Notes: generated from the letters alone by a model not told the origin. Positions 26,581 to 35,915 are shown, counted from the first letter of the stretch. The stretch is DNA of 64,000 nt from Shewanella eurypsychrophilus (GCF_007004545.3 NZ_CP045503.2:1582501-1646500); one strand, 5' to 3'. Numbers and translations: made by a program.

Positions 26581-26608
26581 TGCTTCTTTGCTTCTTTGCT
26601 TCTTTGCT
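26581..26608 (+). repeat. 8-bp microsatellite TGCTTCTT
   Basis: Three full copies and part of a fourth, directly followed by the GAGCAC array. Lies between two convergent genes. Confidence 0.92.
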
Positions 26609-26611
26609 ATT

Positions 26612-26641
26612 GAGCACGAGCACGAGCACGAGCACGAGCAC
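26612..26641 (+). repeat. 6-bp microsatellite GAGCAC, five copies
   Basis: Five perfect tandem copies ending seven bases before the histidine-kinase stop codon (26649-26651). Length change here would not alter either protein, though expansion would separate the two gene ends. Confidence 0.95.
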
Positions 26642-26648
26642 TTCACTT

Positions 26649-28094
26649 CTATGTATCTGTATCTCGATGTGAATTAAGCAAGCAACAAAAACTAGCTCCC
26701 CCTGCCGGGTTGCTGCTTACAGTCAACGTTCCGGACAGACGTTTAGTTGCAGATTTGGCGATGGCAAGTCCGAGTCCTAAACCGCCGCTTTGCTGATTAC
26801 GGCTCTTGTCTAAGCGGGAGAAGGGGATAAAGATGGTGTCGACATCTTCCTTCGCTATGCCCGGGCCATCATCATCCACTGTAATGATTAGCTTCGCATT
26901 AGCACCTAAATCTGGCTTGGTCTCAACTGAGATGATGACAGTTGATTTGGCGTATCTGATGGCATTCTTAACTAAGTTATCAAACACTAATCTCAGATAA
27001 GCAGGATCGCACTCCAGCTCTTGTTGATGACAATAGAGAATAACTTGCTTGGTCTGTTCTTGATTCAACTGGGTGATGCGATCATCAAAATATGCTTCAA
27101 GATTAATGACTTGCTTACCTTCTAACTTGCCCTCTAACTTGTCTTCACTGCGTGCGGCATTGAGTTTAGAAAAAGTCAGCACCTGCTTAGTGAGTTCATC
27201 AATATCATCTATATAGGTATCGATATTATCGAGCAAGGCGACTTGTTGTGGCTCAGTACTGCTCTTGCGTAACAGGCCTGTTGCCAGTTGTATACGGCTT
27301 AAAGGCGTGCGCATCTCATGGGGGACGGCCTGGGCGAATATCTGGTTCTCTTTCACAGTTTCGGTAATTGATTCAGCCATCTGATTAAAGCTGGTAGCCA
27401 AAGAGCTTACTGGCTCAGATAGTTTGGCTGAGGCGCGTACCATTAACTCGCCGCGGCCAAATCGCTCGTTAGTGTCGATAAGCTGGTTTATCTGTTTCTG
27501 TAACTGGCGGATCGGAAAGTAAAGAGGGGCACTTATGGCTAATATGGCTACAAACAGGAGTATAACAGGGAGTATGTCTTCCGGATGTTGCTGCCATAAA
27601 TTGGCTAAGTTTTCAATATTCACTTCATCATTAGTCACGTCATCATTGCTCGCTTCATCTTCGTTGATAACCTCAAGCATGTCGATGTAGTGATATTGAT
27701 CGCTAATGAGTATTGCACCAGTAGTATTAGGCAGTGGGTAAGCCGCGAGTAAAACTCCATTTTCATCTTCATAGATCATGCTGTTATCTATGGTATATAA
27801 ATACTCACAGGTTTCACACTCTGGAGAGTTATTCCAGACTGCTTGCCACTGAATATTGAAAGCGAGTAGGTTTTTGGGTAGAGATTGAATATAGGCTTCA
27901 GGCTCTACACCATTGATCGCCAAGGAACTGGAAACTTCACGAAAGATATAACTCGTATCAGCGTTGAAGCTCGTCATGTCACTCTTAGTGATTGACTCAT
28001 CGCTGAAATATAGTGTCATTACAATACTGATCACTATCGCAATGATAATGCCTAGATAGAGGCGGGCGAACAATGGGGGGATAAACTTAGCCAT
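26649..28094 (-). CDS. Sensor histidine kinase (OmpR-type system 2)
   Basis: A 481-residue kinase with membrane segments ~12-30 and ~174-192, a ~140-residue periplasmic domain containing a CETC pair (Cys ~93, 96) and a very acidic stretch (NEDEASNDDVTNDEVN, ~144-159), HAMP, phosphoacceptor His ~259 in AVPHEMRTPLSRIQ (Pro replaces the usual Ser before His), and an ATPase domain (NLVKNAIRYA, DDDGPGI, GLGLGLAIAK). The acidic periplasmic stretch could bind cations; that is inference. The start overlaps the regulator by eight bases, so the pair is co-transcribed. Confidence 0.9.
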   Translation of the reverse strand: MAKFIPPLFARLYLGIIIAIVISIVMTLYFSDESITKSDMTSFNADTSYIFREVSSSLAINGVEPEAYIQSLPKNLLAFNIQWQAVWNNSPECETCEYLYTIDNSMIYEDENGVLLAAYPLPNTTGAILISDQYHYIDMLEVINEDEASNDDVTNDEVNIENLANLWQQHPEDILPVILLFVAILAISAPLYFPIRQLQKQINQLIDTNERFGRGELMVRASAKLSEPVSSLATSFNQMAESITETVKENQIFAQAVPHEMRTPLSRIQLATGLLRKSSTEPQQVALLDNIDTYIDDIDELTKQVLTFSKLNAARSEDKLEGKLEGKQVINLEAYFDDRITQLNQEQTKQVILYCHQQELECDPAYLRLVFDNLVKNAIRYAKSTVIISVETKPDLGANAKLIITVDDDGPGIAKEDVDTIFIPFSRLDKSRNQQSGGLGLGLAIAKSATKRLSGTLTVSSNPAGGASFCCLLNSHRDTDT

Positions 28095-28773
28095 TGACTA
28101 GCATATATCCTTTGTTACGTACGGTTAAGATAAGTTGATAAGGTGAGCTGATATCGCCAAGTTTCCTTCTTAAACCTGAAATCCGCATATCTACAGATCT
28201 ATCACTCGCATCATAATCTATGCCGCGCAAGGAGCGGCAGCAGTCGTCTCTGGAGACAATAATACCTGGGTTTGAGGCCAATAGAAGTAAGATGTCATAC
28301 TCAGCTTCGGTGAGCACAGGTTTTATCGCGCCGAGGCTGACTTCTCTGGTGGCGGTTTCTAGTCTTAGCTGGCCTATAGCTATCACTTGCGTATTCGGCG
28401 GTTTGTTGCCAGCACGTCTGAGGAGAGCGTCGATGCGTGCTACCATCACATGGGGGCGTATAGGTTTTGTTAGATAATCATCGGCGCCAAGTTTTAACAG
28501 ACTGACTTCGCTCATATCATCTGCGCAGGCGGTTTGTACCAGTATCGGACCAAAATAGAAAATGCGAGATTGTTTGCAAATCTCGATACCGTCTAGGCCT
28601 GGTAACATAAGGTCCAGTATGACCAGATCAGGCTTATAGCGTTTAATGGTATCGACTGCGAGTAGGCCATCATTGACAACCTTAGTTTCATAATCTTCCG
28701 ACTCCAGATACATGGCGGTCAATCGTGAGATCTCTAAATCATCTTCAATAATGAGTATACGCGCTTTTACCAC
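28087..28773 (-). CDS. OmpR/PhoB-family response regulator (system 2)
   Basis: A 228-residue regulator: receiver domain with EDD (10-12), phosphoacceptor Asp ~54 (LVILDLMLPGLDG) and Lys in LTKPIRPH; winged-helix domain ending ILTVRNKGYMLVNG. The promoter region it shares with the divergent lipoprotein gene contains four GCTTAC hexamers in 10-bp-phased pairs, the pattern expected for this protein's own binding sites. Closest in layout to system 1, so the two systems may be related by old duplication. Confidence 0.92.
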   Translation of the reverse strand: MVKARILIIEDDLEISRLTAMYLESEDYETKVVNDGLLAVDTIKRYKPDLVILDLMLPGLDGIEICKQSRIFYFGPILVQTACADDMSEVSLLKLGADDYLTKPIRPHVMVARIDALLRRAGNKPPNTQVIAIGQLRLETATREVSLGAIKPVLTEAEYDILLLLASNPGIIVSRDDCCRSLRGIDYDASDRSVDMRISGLRRKLGDISSPYQLILTVRNKGYMLVNG

Positions 28774-28858
28774 TGGAACTCCTAATCGTTAGTTTGTATC
28801 TTGATGTGCTTATTCTGGAGAGCTTATTTTTACAGACTCTTATCGTTAATGATAGCGC

Positions 28859-28905
28859 GCTTACACCTGCTTACATTGGTCAAGCCTGAGCTTACAGCGG
28901 CTTAC
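28859..28905. promoter_or_regulatory. Two GCTTAC-N4-GCTTAC direct-repeat sites
   Basis: GCTTAC begins at 28859, 28869, 28890 and 28900: two pairs with 10-base periodicity, the pairs 31 bases (three helical turns) apart. Placed between the divergent regulator (start 28773) and lipoprotein (start 28964). Candidate operator of the system 2 regulator. Confidence 0.62.
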
Positions 28906-28963
28906 TTTTTATTCTTCCTACCCATGATAATTTTGTTGATACAGATGATTTCGGGAAAATATT

Positions 28964-30253
28964 ATGAATAAAGTATTATTGGCAAGCCTGCTAGTAACAA
29001 GTTTAGTAACTGTAGCGGCGTGCAACTCAGATTCTTCAAGTACTAAACCAGTACCTGAGACGACAGGATCTGGTACTGGTTCGACAGGCAGTGGTTCAGG
29101 GTCTGAAAATTCAGGAAGTGACCTTTCTGCTGACACCTTAGCCTTGGACATTAACAATGTGCCTGAGTCTTTGTCGGCGACATACAGCCCAGCACTTAAA
29201 TTCAATCGTTATACTCAAGTTCAGGCGCCTAATGGTAAGCCGATACACCTTATCGCTCAGGATAAATTGTCCGATAATCAAATAGTCCGAGCGCGTTCTA
29301 TCTTGACTCACTATCTTACCAATTATCCTGATTCAGAATATGGCAGCGATAAGTCGACGGTGGCGAATAAAATGGCGGACAATGGCGCGATATTATTACT
29401 ATTAAACGGACAAGATGACGGCACTAATCCGGCGACAAATCTAGGTGGTCAGCCGCTGTATCAGAATGAAATACAGGTAGAGGGAGGCAGCTGGTATATC
29501 AATCAAACTTATGATAGTCATCGTGATGCCAGCTTCGAGGAGATACTGCATTTGGTCCATGATTATGGCATTGGCGTCGACCAAAACCCTGAATTTATTG
29601 GTGCATTAGCCGATTATCAGGCTGAAATTCGCAGCGCTCAGATTGTCGCGCTTAATGACAAGCTATGGGGAATAGGATCGCCTGATTGGATTGCTGAGCT
29701 TACACCGGAGAACAGTTTAACTCAGGAGTATTTAGCATCTGTCATCGATGCATATTACGGTCTTTGGGGAGCTTGGTCTGGCAGTGAAACCCATAGTATG
29801 TGGGGAGGTTATGTGGCGAAAACCAGAGCAGAAATCACCAATGAAGATCCCCAAGGTTCGAAGCTGATGGATAACAAGTTCTTCCATCCATATCTGACCT
29901 ATAATGCCCGTATCGATGCTAGCTTTGAGGGAGACTTTAGCCTTAAGTTTAATTCGAGTTTAGGTTATACCCATCATGCCCAGTATCTTAAAGATGTCAC
30001 CTTAACCGGTGATAACAACAGCAATGTCATCGTTAATGGCTTTGATAACTTCATCACGGGAAATACGGCAAACAATATCGTGTTCTTTAGCGGAGGCTCA
30101 TCGGAATATACCATAGAGAAGCAAGCAGATGGGTCGACGCTTATCTCTGATATGGTCGATAACAGAGATGGGGTAAACCGTGTCGTTGCCATAGAGGAGG
30201 CCAGTTTTAGTGATACTAAAATCTGCATAAAAACGGAGAAAAACTGCGTTTGA
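28964..30253 (+). CDS. Lipoprotein with EExxHxxHD motif and RTX-associated-like tail
   Basis: A 429-residue protein with lipobox VAAC (Cys 20) and a Ser/Gly/Thr-rich linker (~22-55). The central domain has FEEILHLVHDYG (~191-202), whose Glu/His spacing recalls a metal site but is not HExxH. The last ~70 residues (NVIVNGFDNFITGNTANNIVFFSGG ... STLISDMVDNRDGVNRVVAIEEASFSD) resemble the segment that follows calcium-binding RTX repeats in secreted proteins, with degenerate repeats. Divergent from two-component system 2, with its candidate operators in between. I do not recognise a named family; a metal-dependent surface protein is plausible inference. Confidence 0.72.
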   Translation: MNKVLLASLLVTSLVTVAACNSDSSSTKPVPETTGSGTGSTGSGSGSENSGSDLSADTLALDINNVPESLSATYSPALKFNRYTQVQAPNGKPIHLIAQDKLSDNQIVRARSILTHYLTNYPDSEYGSDKSTVANKMADNGAILLLLNGQDDGTNPATNLGGQPLYQNEIQVEGGSWYINQTYDSHRDASFEEILHLVHDYGIGVDQNPEFIGALADYQAEIRSAQIVALNDKLWGIGSPDWIAELTPENSLTQEYLASVIDAYYGLWGAWSGSETHSMWGGYVAKTRAEITNEDPQGSKLMDNKFFHPYLTYNARIDASFEGDFSLKFNSSLGYTHHAQYLKDVTLTGDNNSNVIVNGFDNFITGNTANNIVFFSGGSSEYTIEKQADGSTLISDMVDNRDGVNRVVAIEEASFSDTKICIKTEKNCV

Positions 30254-30410
30254 ATGGTCATGTCATGGTTAAGTTGATATAGCTAAAAGGTTATATCAAC
30301 ACTGATGAATTTTATTATCTTATTATGTAATGCTTTCTTAGAATCGAACTGATACTGTTATCGACACTTATCTGTAGTGTTGTTTATAACCCACTGATCC
30401 GAGAGGAAGT

Positions 30411-32249
30411 ATGGCTTATTCTACCGAAGTAATTTGTGGATATACTCGCGTAATAAAACTAACTAAATGTTTGTCAGTGCCTACCTTATGTAAAGCATCA
30501 AGCCTGTCAGCGGCTTTTGCTGTCATGCTCTCCTTTGGCGTTCAGGCATCGGGTGACCATGAAGAGAATGTTAAAGACAAATGGGTTAAGCATGTCAGTG
30601 AGCTGGTAGGTAACAAGAAGCCTACCGATCCAGCTAAAGGCAGCTATGGCATGGATCTTAAAACGGGAATCTTTACTCACCCTAGCGCTACTGCACATAC
30701 CTATGAAGGCAAGCCTTTCGATGGCTTGTTAGATTATTGGGACAAAGAGCAATACAGCAAGAATATGAAGGTAGAGGCTTACTATCCCATCACGGTTGAG
30801 CCTTTTCACACATGGCAAAACATGGTTGATTTTGACGGCCGTCGCTACCTATATCAATATGTGCGTCGTGAGCTGAAAATTTTTGACATTACCAACCCCA
30901 AAAAAATAGAGCTGTTGTTCACTCGAGGTCAGAACTGGGGCGCCAATGGCCCTGAAGGCATCGAGCACAATCCTTATCCTGAGGGAGACATGTTTGGCGC
31001 GGCTTCTATTCAGTATAATGAAAAGCTTGGCAAGTATGTGATGGTACAAGCCTTTGAGATCCGCAGGTTTGGCTTGCTTCACGACAAGATGACAGAGCCT
31101 GATAAAGTTGCAGCGATTCGTAAAGCAAATCATCTTAAAGGCTTTAAAGTCTATGAGATGAATGGCCCGCTACCCAAAGATTGGAAACTGCTCGCCGAGC
31201 GCACCACAGATATCGGACACCCTGATGCAAAAATTGGTGAGCAACAAGGCTCTGGTGTACGTGATATCCCAGCCTATTTTGGCGGTGATACCATGTTTGT
31301 TGCTGCTGCGCCTGATGCGAGTTACGCGCTCACTGAATATGGTAATGATCTCTATTCTGCCGGGTATCAATCATGGGACATGTCCGATCCTGCTAATCCT
31401 ACGTTTTTAAACCAGCTTACTGTTCCTGGCCAGATAGCCTTTAACAAGGAACATGAAGCCGTTTATAAGGCTAATCCAAGAGCGGGTAATCGTACCTCAT
31501 GGATGGGAGCTCGCATGTCACTGTTTATTCCGACACCCGTCGAGAAGGGTGGCAAGTATGGCTACGCGGCGATGGGCGGTTTAGGCTTCTATGTGGTAGA
31601 TATCTCAGATCCTGCCGATATGAAAGTTGTCAGCCATATGAATTTTGCCCCTAGTGTTGCTGGCACCGAAGGAGACTTTATCGATGTGTCGCAAGTAGAG
31701 AAAACAGGCATTGTTTACTTTAGCGGTTATCCACTCAATGAAGATTGTTTCGAGCCCTATAAAGATGTTCATATGATTGATGTGAGCAATCCCCAAAAAC
31801 CATTTGAAGTGGGTGTACTGCCAAGACCAACACCACCGGCGACGGCTAAATTTACCGATTTTTGCCAGCGTCGTGGCAGCTTCGGGCCTAAGCGTACGGG
31901 TTATTACACCCAGCCAGGCAGCCCAAAAGAGGGGATCTTACCGTTTAATTTCTATAACGCAGGACTTCAGGTGTTTGATGTCAGCGATACTAAGAACCCT
32001 AAGATAACGGCTTACTTTGTACCACCATTTAACGATGAACGAGTCCCTGATTTCGCCCGAGGCAATTTATCTCATGGTGTGTATGTCGAGTATGACCGTA
32101 ACCTATTTTGGTTATTCACTAACCATGGCATCTACGTCTTGTCTAGCCCGGTTTTAGGCAAGCCAAGCTTCGAAGCGCCAACAACTCCTTGGCCGCTTCG
32201 TCCAGAGCAAGCAATGGCCAGTGATAAGGTTAAGAGCACAAAACGCTAA
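30411..32249 (+). CDS. Exported LVIVD-repeat beta-propeller protein
   Basis: A 612-residue protein with an excellent ribosome site (GAGAGGAAGT) before the ATG. A long basic amino region precedes a hydrophobic signal (~32-44, ending VQASG), so it is exported. Repeats of the LVIVD type are spread along the chain (LKIFDITNPKKIELL, FYVVDISDPADMKVV, VHMIDVSNPQKPFEV, LQVFDVSDTKNPKIT), giving a probable beta-propeller. No haem motif or enzyme signature is seen. Proteins of this kind are large periplasmic or surface proteins of unknown function in Shewanella and relatives. It stands alone. Confidence 0.78.
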   Translation: MAYSTEVICGYTRVIKLTKCLSVPTLCKASSLSAAFAVMLSFGVQASGDHEENVKDKWVKHVSELVGNKKPTDPAKGSYGMDLKTGIFTHPSATAHTYEGKPFDGLLDYWDKEQYSKNMKVEAYYPITVEPFHTWQNMVDFDGRRYLYQYVRRELKIFDITNPKKIELLFTRGQNWGANGPEGIEHNPYPEGDMFGAASIQYNEKLGKYVMVQAFEIRRFGLLHDKMTEPDKVAAIRKANHLKGFKVYEMNGPLPKDWKLLAERTTDIGHPDAKIGEQQGSGVRDIPAYFGGDTMFVAAAPDASYALTEYGNDLYSAGYQSWDMSDPANPTFLNQLTVPGQIAFNKEHEAVYKANPRAGNRTSWMGARMSLFIPTPVEKGGKYGYAAMGGLGFYVVDISDPADMKVVSHMNFAPSVAGTEGDFIDVSQVEKTGIVYFSGYPLNEDCFEPYKDVHMIDVSNPQKPFEVGVLPRPTPPATAKFTDFCQRRGSFGPKRTGYYTQPGSPKEGILPFNFYNAGLQVFDVSDTKNPKITAYFVPPFNDERVPDFARGNLSHGVYVEYDRNLFWLFTNHGIYVLSSPVLGKPSFEAPTTPWPLRPEQAMASDKVKSTKR

Positions 32250-32687
32250 ATCCAGTGTCTATATCCTTTCAAGCCTAGGGCAATTAGTTTTTGCTCTAGG
32301 CTTATGAGTGACTCGTAAACGATTAACTCTTCACTTTCAGTGATGCCCTTTATTAACCCTCCCTTTTGCGTTGAACAGCCTGCTATTACTTTTTGATAGC
32401 AGGTTTTTTTCGTGATGCTTCTTTGTTTTTATAGCGATTTCTATAAGTACCTTTCATCTAGCTATAAGCCGAGTATTGCTGAGGTTGGCAACAAAGTTTG
32501 ACATGTTTAGGCTGGTTCCAGATATGTTAAAAGTGTTATACCTATTGACCTTAATATTATTTTTAAGTTAAATCAGTTCTGATTAGTATCTATTCAAAGC
32601 ATGAACATAATTATAATAAAACTGAATCAATAAAGTACTGGTGCAAAGACACAAAGCTAACCACCAGGCTTTAGGATGGAGAGAGCC
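32250..32687. other. Intergenic region with two hairpins
   Basis: Between the LVIVD gene and kynureninase. Contains AAGCCTAG.../...CTAGGCTT (32271-32303) without a T-run, and a proper terminator at 32379-32410. The remainder (32411-32687) should hold the kynureninase promoter; no gene seen. Confidence 0.45.
32379..32410 (+). terminator. Terminator downstream of the LVIVD gene
   Basis: CCTGCTAT (32379-32386), nine-base loop, ATAGCAGG (32396-32403), then seven Ts. Confidence 0.88.
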
Positions 32688-33926
32688 GTGACTTACCTTA
32701 GCCGTGAAGATTGCGAACGTTTAGATAGAGAAGATCCACTGGCTCATTTTCGTAATGAGTTCACCCTGCCTGATGGCGTGGTGTATATGACTGGAAACTC
32801 CTTAGGAGCCATGCCAACCAAGGCATTAGCACGTGCTCAAGATGTGATTAGTCGCCAGTGGGGCGTCGATCTTATCAAGAGCTGGAATGTGAATGATTGG
32901 TTCACGTTAACCACCCACATTGGCGATCAAATTGCCACGACGATTGGCGCCGATGCTGGCGAAGTTGTGATGACTGATTCGACCGGGATTAACCTCTATA
33001 AGGTCCTCTCGGCTGCATTGACGCTTCGACCCGAACGCAAAAAAATTGTGATGGAAGGCAGTAACTTTCCAACAGACAATTATATGGCCCAAGGCTTGTT
33101 AAAGCAGTTAGGTAGCGATTATGAAATCGTGTTCGCTGAAGGCGATGATATTACTAAGGCTATCGATAACAGTGTTGCGGTTGTTTGCTTGACTCAAGTT
33201 CATTACAAGACAGGCCGCTTGCTGGATATGCAAGCCATCACTGCGCTGACTCACGAGGCCGGAGCGATTTCAGTATGGGATCTTTGTCATAGCGCTGGAG
33301 CTTTGCCTGTTGAACTGAATGCCTGTGATGCAGATTTTGCCATTGGTTGTACTTACAAATATTACAACGGTGGACCCGGAAGCCCAGCTTTTATCTTTGT
33401 GGCTAAACGTCATCAAGGTAAGGCTCTACAGCCATTAACAGGTTGGTGGGGACACAAGGCCCCCTTTGCTTTTGAGCGTGATTATACTCCAGCCGATGAC
33501 ATCATACAGATGCTCAGTGGTACCCAGCCAATTTTGACCATGTCAGTGTCAGAAATTGGCATTGAGATCAGTGCGAGAGCTGACATGCAGCAGATCCGTA
33601 ATAAGTCTCTGGCTATGGGTGACTTGATGATCCGTCTCATTGAGGAGCAATGTGGTGAGTATGGTTTTGAGGTGATAAGTCCTAAAGGTGATTTGCGTGG
33701 CAGTCAAGTTGCCATGAGCCATAAAGAAGGCTACCCGATTATGCAGGCACTCATTACTGCTGGGATCATGGGGGATTTCAGGGCGCCAGATACCTTACGT
33801 TTTGGGATCACGCCGCTTTATCTACGCTATGTAGACCTTTGGGATGCAATCGCAGAACTCAAAAATATTATGGATACAAATCGTTGGCAACAAGCGCAAT
33901 ATAACCAACGCCACGCTGTCACTTAA
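32688..33926 (+). CDS. kynU: Kynureninase
   Basis: PLP enzyme of tryptophan breakdown, cleaving kynurenine to anthranilate and alanine. The fold-type I signatures are complete: the PLP lysine in CTYKYYNGGPGSPAF (Lys ~224), WDLCHSAGA with the Asp contacting the PLP ring (~198), and GWWGH. I prefer the GTG at 32688 (412 residues), which has GGAGAG five to six bases upstream; the in-frame ATG at 32676 has only TAGG directly touching it. The NSS-family transporter at 34430 may supply an aromatic amino acid, but no kynA or kynB gene is in the window. Confidence 0.93.
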   Translation: MTYLSREDCERLDREDPLAHFRNEFTLPDGVVYMTGNSLGAMPTKALARAQDVISRQWGVDLIKSWNVNDWFTLTTHIGDQIATTIGADAGEVVMTDSTGINLYKVLSAALTLRPERKKIVMEGSNFPTDNYMAQGLLKQLGSDYEIVFAEGDDITKAIDNSVAVVCLTQVHYKTGRLLDMQAITALTHEAGAISVWDLCHSAGALPVELNACDADFAIGCTYKYYNGGPGSPAFIFVAKRHQGKALQPLTGWWGHKAPFAFERDYTPADDIIQMLSGTQPILTMSVSEIGIEISARADMQQIRNKSLAMGDLMIRLIEEQCGEYGFEVISPKGDLRGSQVAMSHKEGYPIMQALITAGIMGDFRAPDTLRFGITPLYLRYVDLWDAIAELKNIMDTNRWQQAQYNQRHAVT

Positions 33927-33932
33927 ATGCAC

Positions 33933-33975
33933 TTAAAGGCATCGATGATGTACCTCATCGATGCCTTTAATATTT
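33933..33975 (+). terminator. Terminator after kynU
   Basis: TTAAAGGCATCGATGA (33933-33948) and TCATCGATGCCTTTAA (33955-33970) form a perfect 16-bp stem with a six-base loop, followed by TATTTG. Confidence 0.8.
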
Positions 33976-34051
33976 GCAGTAGGTTATTGGCGTATTCGGA
34001 CGATTTGTAAATTATCCATTTAACCTTTTAAACATTCAGCCTATACAGTTG

Positions 34052-34332
34052 ATACCAGTTCCATTAAATAAGTGATCATTCAGCGGGAGTTAAAAATGCT
34101 GTAAGGAAGTAAGGGGATTGAAGCTAATAGTTATTCTATATCGAAAGCCACTTGCGAAGCATAAAGTGTTTTTCCAATGCTTTAAAAATAGCCGCACTAC
34201 GTGAGCTTCTCAGGACTTCCACTTCTGCGTTGCATTGCCTTAAAAGGGAATAACCATTTCCTCAGCAATGCGCCTTGAATTAAAAGCCCTGAGAAAGCTC
34301 TGAATAGATCATACATTTAATGGAATTGGTAT
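34052..34332. mobile_element. MITE-like element, copy 1
   Basis: A 281-bp non-coding element whose ends are imperfect inverted repeats (ATACCAGTTCCATTAAAT at the left; complement ATACCAATTCCATTAAAT at the right, similarity continuing to about base 31). A second copy with the same ends and near-identical interior (for example GGGATTGAAGCTAATAG, GCTTCTCAGG, CTGCGTTGCATTGCC) is at 56131-56398. No transposase ORF; probably moved in trans. The flanking AT dinucleotides could be a 2-bp target duplication or part of the ends. Confidence 0.88.
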
Positions 34333-34429
34333 TAGCATCCCTACGCATAAACTCCGAAAAAGAGCAAAATCTCATTAATTCACTGACAGAGTGTATTAAG
34401 GAGATAAAAATAATAAAGCGAGGCAAAAC

Positions 34430-35806
34430 ATGCAGCAATCAATACAACACGAACAGTGGTCATCCAAACTTGGCTTTCTATTTGCTGCAGTAGGATCTGC
34501 AGTGGGTCTGGCCAATATCTGGCGTTTCCCTTATGCCGCCGGAGAAAATGGCGGTGGCGCCTTTGTTGTTATCTATATCTTGGCCGTCGTCGTGATCGTA
34601 CTGCCCATATTAATGGCCGAGCTATTGGTCGGCCGCCGTGGGCAGATGAGTCCGCCTAATGCCATTGCCGCCGTTGCGAAAGAGGCGGGAAGATCGCTTA
34701 ACTGGCGCTGGATGGGACTCTTTGGTGTCGTCGCCGCTGTGCTTATTTTCTCTTTTTATACAGTGGTCGGTGGCTGGACCATAGCTTATGTATTTAAGTC
34801 GGGTAGCGGAGAGCTAGCGCAAGCTGATTATGCCGCTATGCAGGCAACATTTGATGGCCTTAATGCAAGCGCCGGAGAGCTATTTCTCTGGGCTAGTGCC
34901 TTTTTACTGATAACCGTTTTTGTTTCGGCACGTGGTGTAAAAGCCGGTATCGAGAAGGCGGTAAAGGTGTTGATGCCTGCACTGTTTATTATGTTGATTG
35001 GTTTAGTGGTATTTGCGGCGATTCAAGGCGACTTTATCCGAGCGGCTAAATTTTTGTTTGTACCAGATTTCTCAAAAATAAATTCGGATGTGATCTTAGA
35101 GGCCATAGGTCAGGCCTTCTTTTCAATTGGTGTAGGCATTACAAATTTAATGGCCTATGGGGCTTATCTTGATCGTCAGACCTCTATTCCACGTGCCTCT
35201 ATGACGATTATCACTGCCGATACCTTGGTGGCATTGCTTGCTGGTATGGCGATATTTCCTATTGTATTTGCCTATGGCATGGATCCAAGTGGTGGACCTG
35301 GACTGGTATTTATGACCTTGCCTTTTGCCTTTAACCAGATGCCAGGCGGCGGGGTTATTGGTCCTATGTTTTTCCTACTGCTTTTCTTTGCCGCGTTAAC
35401 ATCGGCCATCTCTATGATGGAATGTGCGGTTGCATGGCTTAGAGAGAAGACATCATGGTCACGTAGAAAGGCAGCTGTTGCCTGTGGCGGTGCTAGCTGG
35501 GCTTTAGGTCTACTGTCTATATTCTCATTTAATATCTTGTCTGGAGTACATCCTTTGGGCTTTATCGATAAGTTTGCCGGTAAGACATTTTTTGATCTGT
35601 TCGACTTCTTTATCACCTCTCTGATGATGCCGCTGTGCAGTATTTTTGTTGCCATATTTGCAGGGTGGGTCTTACCAAAAGCAATGACCGCCGATGAGTT
35701 GGATGAAAAGGAGATGCCTTTTGCCTATAAAGCTTGGCGCTTTCTCATTCGTTTTGTTGCACCGGTAGGTTTAGGTTTGGTTTTCCTCTCTATGGTGACC
35801 GCATAG
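34430..35806 (+). CDS. NSS-family Na+-dependent transporter
   Basis: A 458-residue secondary transporter of the neurotransmitter:sodium symporter family (LeuT/MhsT/TnaT type) with about eleven to twelve membrane segments. The amino end WSSKLGFLFAAVGSAVGLANIWRFPY is the sodium-binding signature of segment 1; GQAFFSIGVGITNLMAYGAYL matches segment 6. Bacterial members import amino acids, often aromatic or branched, with sodium, which fits the Na+-NQR sodium economy. Proximity to kynU hints at tryptophan or a relative, but a MITE and a terminator lie between, so this is weak. Confidence 0.9.
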   Translation: MQQSIQHEQWSSKLGFLFAAVGSAVGLANIWRFPYAAGENGGGAFVVIYILAVVVIVLPILMAELLVGRRGQMSPPNAIAAVAKEAGRSLNWRWMGLFGVVAAVLIFSFYTVVGGWTIAYVFKSGSGELAQADYAAMQATFDGLNASAGELFLWASAFLLITVFVSARGVKAGIEKAVKVLMPALFIMLIGLVVFAAIQGDFIRAAKFLFVPDFSKINSDVILEAIGQAFFSIGVGITNLMAYGAYLDRQTSIPRASMTIITADTLVALLAGMAIFPIVFAYGMDPSGGPGLVFMTLPFAFNQMPGGGVIGPMFFLLLFFAALTSAISMMECAVAWLREKTSWSRRKAAVACGGASWALGLLSIFSFNILSGVHPLGFIDKFAGKTFFDLFDFFITSLMMPLCSIFVAIFAGWVLPKAMTADELDEKEMPFAYKAWRFLIRFVAPVGLGLVFLSMVTA

Positions 35807-35850
35807 ACCTGTCTATTTAACGGCATTGCCATAAACATTCTTCCTTTTTA

Positions 35851-35886
35851 CCCTCACTTTTGCTGTGAAAGTGGGGGCTTTTTTTT
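35851..35886 (+). terminator. Terminator after the NSS transporter
   Basis: CCCTCACTTT (35851-35860) pairs with AAAGTGGGGG (35868-35877, one G-U), followed by a T-run. Confidence 0.85.
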
Positions 35887-35915
35887 CTGTTCATTTTAAG
35901 CTGCATTACGCTGGT

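Noticed and set aside
30411..32249. Selenium-binding protein / methanethiol oxidase for the 612-aa protein
   Set aside because: No SBP56 motifs are seen; the regular xxVFDVSDPxxPxxx repeats fit the LVIVD family.
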